A stretch of 32,711 nucleotides of DNA from Kiritimatiellia bacterium (GTDB lineage: Bacteria > Verrucomicrobiota > Kiritimatiellia > RFP12 > UBA1067), in the NCBI GenBank assembly GCA_017463935.1, contig JAFUEM010000029.1, positions 1-32,711 on the forward strand, written 5' to 3'. Below the pieces are notes generated by a model. It made no database searches. It was not told where the DNA came from and saw only the letters and a list, made by a program, of their open reading frames with translations. Positions 31,052-32,711 of this stretch are shown here, in pieces. The translations under genes were made by a program, and so were the position numbers. Position 1 is the first letter of the stretch, and every line of letters starts with the position of its first letter.

Positions 31052-31723
31052 TCATTCCTGCCGCAGGGCTTTTTCGACCAGCCGCTGGCCCAGCGCGCGG
31101 GCGTTGGCGAGGTCGGTTGCAAAATGCGCATCGCGGTAGGCGCGCTTCTCCTCCTCCGTGAAGAGCGTCATGTCGTAGCGCGCGTAGTCCGCGAACTGGT
31201 AGGTGTTGCAGGCGTAGAGCGTCTCGCTCGCGCCGAACACGGTCTGGAGCGTCTGCGTGTTGGCCTCCAGCAGCGCCGGATAGCCGATCTTCTCCATCAT
31301 CTCGCGCGGGCAGTTCATCGTGAAGATGTTCGCCGTCTCGATCACCTTGTCGCGGCAGACGAGCGGCTGCCCGTTCTCGTAATGGTACGAGTACACGGGA
31401 AACGCCAGGCGCTCCAAAAACGCGCGGTAGACGCCCGTCGGGTAGCTGAAGTACACGGGCGCGCCCAAGACGAGCACGTCCGCCGCGCGCGCGCGCTCGA
31501 GAATCGGCCGCAGATCGTCGCGGAGCGCGCACACGCCGTTCGTCTTCGCGTTCTTGAGCTTGCACGCGAAGCAGCTCTTGCATCCGGCGAACGGGAAGTC
31601 GTAGAGGTTCACGATCTCCGTCTCGGCCCCCGCCGCGCGCGCGCCCTCCGCGGCCGCCGCCAGCATCTTCGCCGTGTTCCAGCCCTTGCGCGGGCTCGCA
31701 TTGAAAAACATCGCTTTCATCAT
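31052..31723 (-). CDS. Iron-sulfur flavoprotein (flavodoxin/NADPH-dependent FMN reductase family)
   Basis: 223 residues. The opening FFNASPRKGWNTAKM (6-20) is the FMN phosphate loop of the family. Four cysteines in the pattern C48-x2-C51-x2-C54-x10-C65 (CKSCFACK..GVC) suggest a 4Fe-4S cluster next to the flavin, as in archaeal and clostridial Isf proteins. PVYFSYPTGVYRAFLERL is the typical flavin-contact helix. Cytoplasmic, with no signal peptide; it probably moves electrons in anaerobic or oxygen/peroxide stress metabolism. The ATG at 31723 has AAAGGGA 7 nt upstream. It follows the GH106 gene closely and may be co-transcribed by read-through, though the functions look unrelated. Confidence 0.88.
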   Translation of the reverse strand: MMKAMFFNASPRKGWNTAKMLAAAAEGARAAGAETEIVNLYDFPFAGCKSCFACKLKNAKTNGVCALRDDLRPILERARAADVLVLGAPVYFSYPTGVYRAFLERLAFPVYSYHYENGQPLVCRDKVIETANIFTMNCPREMMEKIGYPALLEANTQTLQTVFGASETLYACNTYQFADYARYDMTLFTEEEKRAYRDAHFATDLANARALGQRLVEKALRQE

Positions 31724-31783
31724 CTTTTTTTCCCTTTCTGTTTCAGAAGTTTAAACTCTCGTTCCAGCGCGCACCCTCCTCGC

Positions 31784-32711
31784 TCATCGCACCGACGTGC
31801 TTCTTGAAGGGCTCGCCGGCGGCGCACAGGGTGTGCGCGCAAGGGTGACGGGATTCCACAACTCCGCACGGCCGTCGGGGAAGACGACCTCGAAGAGCGC
31901 GTCGTCCGTAAAGCGGATGACGGTGCCGTCGTCCAAGATGCGCGCGTCCGTCTTTCCCGCGTGCGAACGGCCCGCCTGCAGCAGGAAGTTGCAGCGACGG
32001 CAGTAGTCGACGAGCGGCTTCAGCTCCGCCGCGTTCTTCGAGCGCCGGTCGAAGAATGTGCCGAACCACGGGCGCACCGGCGGCTCGGCGTCGTCGCCCG
32101 GCTGGGAAATGACGACGTGCAGGATCGTCGCGTTGATGCCCTTGTGGAAGAACTTGTCGGCGTACGGCTTGAGCGCGGCAAACGACCAGTCGTCCGTCGC
32201 CAATTTCTTCCAGCTGCCCGCCGTGAACGATTCGGCGTACACCCTGTTCTTGCCGCCGCGCCGCGCGGCCCCGAGGGCGCTGCGCACTTCCTTCGCACGC
32301 TCGTTCTTCGGCTCGCCCGCCCAGAACTCCGCCGCCACCTCGTCCGCCGCCGCGCCGTACGTCACGCCGTCAGCATCCCACCCTTCGCGCGAATGGGTGT
32401 AGGGCTCGCACCATGTGATCAGTCCGTTTTCGTGTGCACAGCGCGTCAGCTCGCCCATGTACTCCTCGGCGATGATCTGCGCGAGCGGCCGCGGATCGCC
32501 CGCCGGTTTCACGACGCGCCCGCGCTCCCAGCTGTCGACGACGACGGTCGTGAGCGTCGGCCGCTCCGCCGGCGGAATGCGCCGCAGGATCTCGCCCACG
32601 AACGCATCGAAATGGCGGCGCACCGCCGCGCGGTTCGTCTTGTCGACCTCGTAGCCCGTCGCCGCCGGCGAGCAAGGGCCGTTCTGCGGGCGCGTGCCGT
32701 CGGGCGCGACC
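31784..32711 (-). CDS. GH106-type glycoside hydrolase, C-terminal part, probable frameshift at its end
   Basis: About 309 codons; the N-terminus lies off the right edge. Family landmarks of GH106 (alpha-L-rhamnosidase-like) are NGPCSPAATGYEVDKTNRAA, RRHFDAFVGEILRR, TVVVDSWERG, LITWCEPYTHSREGWD and FWAGEPKNERAKEVRSA, ending with FFDRRSKNAAELKPLVDYCR and CNFLLQAG. Near 31840-31850, after ELWNPVTL, the frame turns poor in GC3 and stops at 31784, whereas the minus-one frame is GC3-rich and continues as LCAAGEPFKKHVGAMSEEG to a stop at 31743. One missing base in the GCGCGC run would restore it. This is either a real mutation or a sequence error. A rhamnosidase fits the neighbouring pectin enzymes. 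Confidence 0.8.
   Translation of the reverse strand, partial: VAPDGTRPQNGPCSPAATGYEVDKTNRAAVRRHFDAFVGEILRRIPPAERPTLTTVVVDSWERGRVVKPAGDPRPLAQIIAEEYMGELTRCAHENGLITWCEPYTHSREGWDADGVTYGAAADEVAAEFWAGEPKNERAKEVRSALGAARRGGKNRVYAESFTAGSWKKLATDDWSFAALKPYADKFFHKGINATILHVVISQPGDDAEPPVRPWFGTFFDRRSKNAAELKPLVDYCRRCNFLLQAGRSHAGKTDARILDDGTVIRFTDDALFEVVFPDGRAELWNPVTLARTPCAPPASPSRSTSVR

Noticed and set aside
29165-31807. A very long open frame on the plus strand (also 3153-5384, 326-1846, 2372-3268 and 6346-7227).
   Set aside because: They are antisense to well-supported GH3, alcohol dehydrogenase, glutamine synthetase and GH43 genes, are Arg/Ala/His-rich with no domains, and arise because high GC3 on one strand removes stop codons from the other.
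1-32711. tRNA or rRNA genes and tRNA-type attachment sites at the island edges.
   Set aside because: No cloverleaf-like sequence or direct repeat of a tRNA 3' end was seen near 7.4 kb or 25.8 kb.

Overview
The window looks like a chromosomal segment of a GC-rich, carbohydrate-degrading anaerobe. Evidence for that is the type III glutamine synthetase, several exported glycoside hydrolases (families 43, 105/28, 3 and 106), no SusC/SusD genes, small reductive flavoproteins and a YqhD-type alcohol dehydrogenase. A gut member of the Verrucomicrobiota/Kiritimatiellota group fits best, but this is an inference from gene content and not a phylogeny. Every supported gene lies on the minus strand, so transcription runs from high to low coordinates.

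Left flank (1-7221): the 5' part of glnN (type III glutamine synthetase) behind a sigma-54-like promoter; a lipoprotein flavodoxin plus iron alcohol dehydrogenase pair behind a promoter with the 19-bp spacer and spacer dyad typical of MerR-family control; an exported beta-helix protein with a clear terminator; and an exported GH43 enzyme whose promoter predicts a leaderless mRNA.

Central island (about 7.4-25.85 kb): a tightly packed 18-kb gene train behind one near-consensus promoter at 25435-25464. In transcription order it holds an adenine methylase fused to a specificity-type domain, hsdM, rhuM, an unrecognised helical gene, hsdS, an AbiTii-like protein with a C-terminal membrane anchor, a membrane KAP NTPase, a soluble KAP NTPase, a Y1/REP-type transposase domain fused to a Rossmann/DprA-like domain, hsdR, a YgjP-type metallopeptidase and radC. 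The AbiTii-KAP-KAP part is visibly more AT-rich than the hsdR, hsdM and flanking genes. It sits between hsdS and the transposase-like gene and looks like a defence cassette carried inside a type I restriction-modification operon. A 20-bp palindrome (CTTGGGCGCGTGCGCCCAAG) occurs in frame both in hsdR and in the transposase-like gene. The island edges hold gene relics: an SSB-like C-terminal tail on the left; a RhuM start with a nonsense codon and the first codons of a CARF-like protein on the right.

Right flank (25887-32711): a GH105-GH28 fusion, a broken small exported ORF, a GH3 enzyme, an iron-sulfur flavoprotein and the 3' end of a GH106-type gene with a likely frameshift. The enzymes point to breakdown of rhamnogalacturonan, homogalacturonan and xylan side chains. 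The GH43, the small ORF and the GH3 share one unusual promoter layout: a C-run/G-run hairpin, 23-24 bp, an ATATGRTASAMT element, 6 bp, then ATG.
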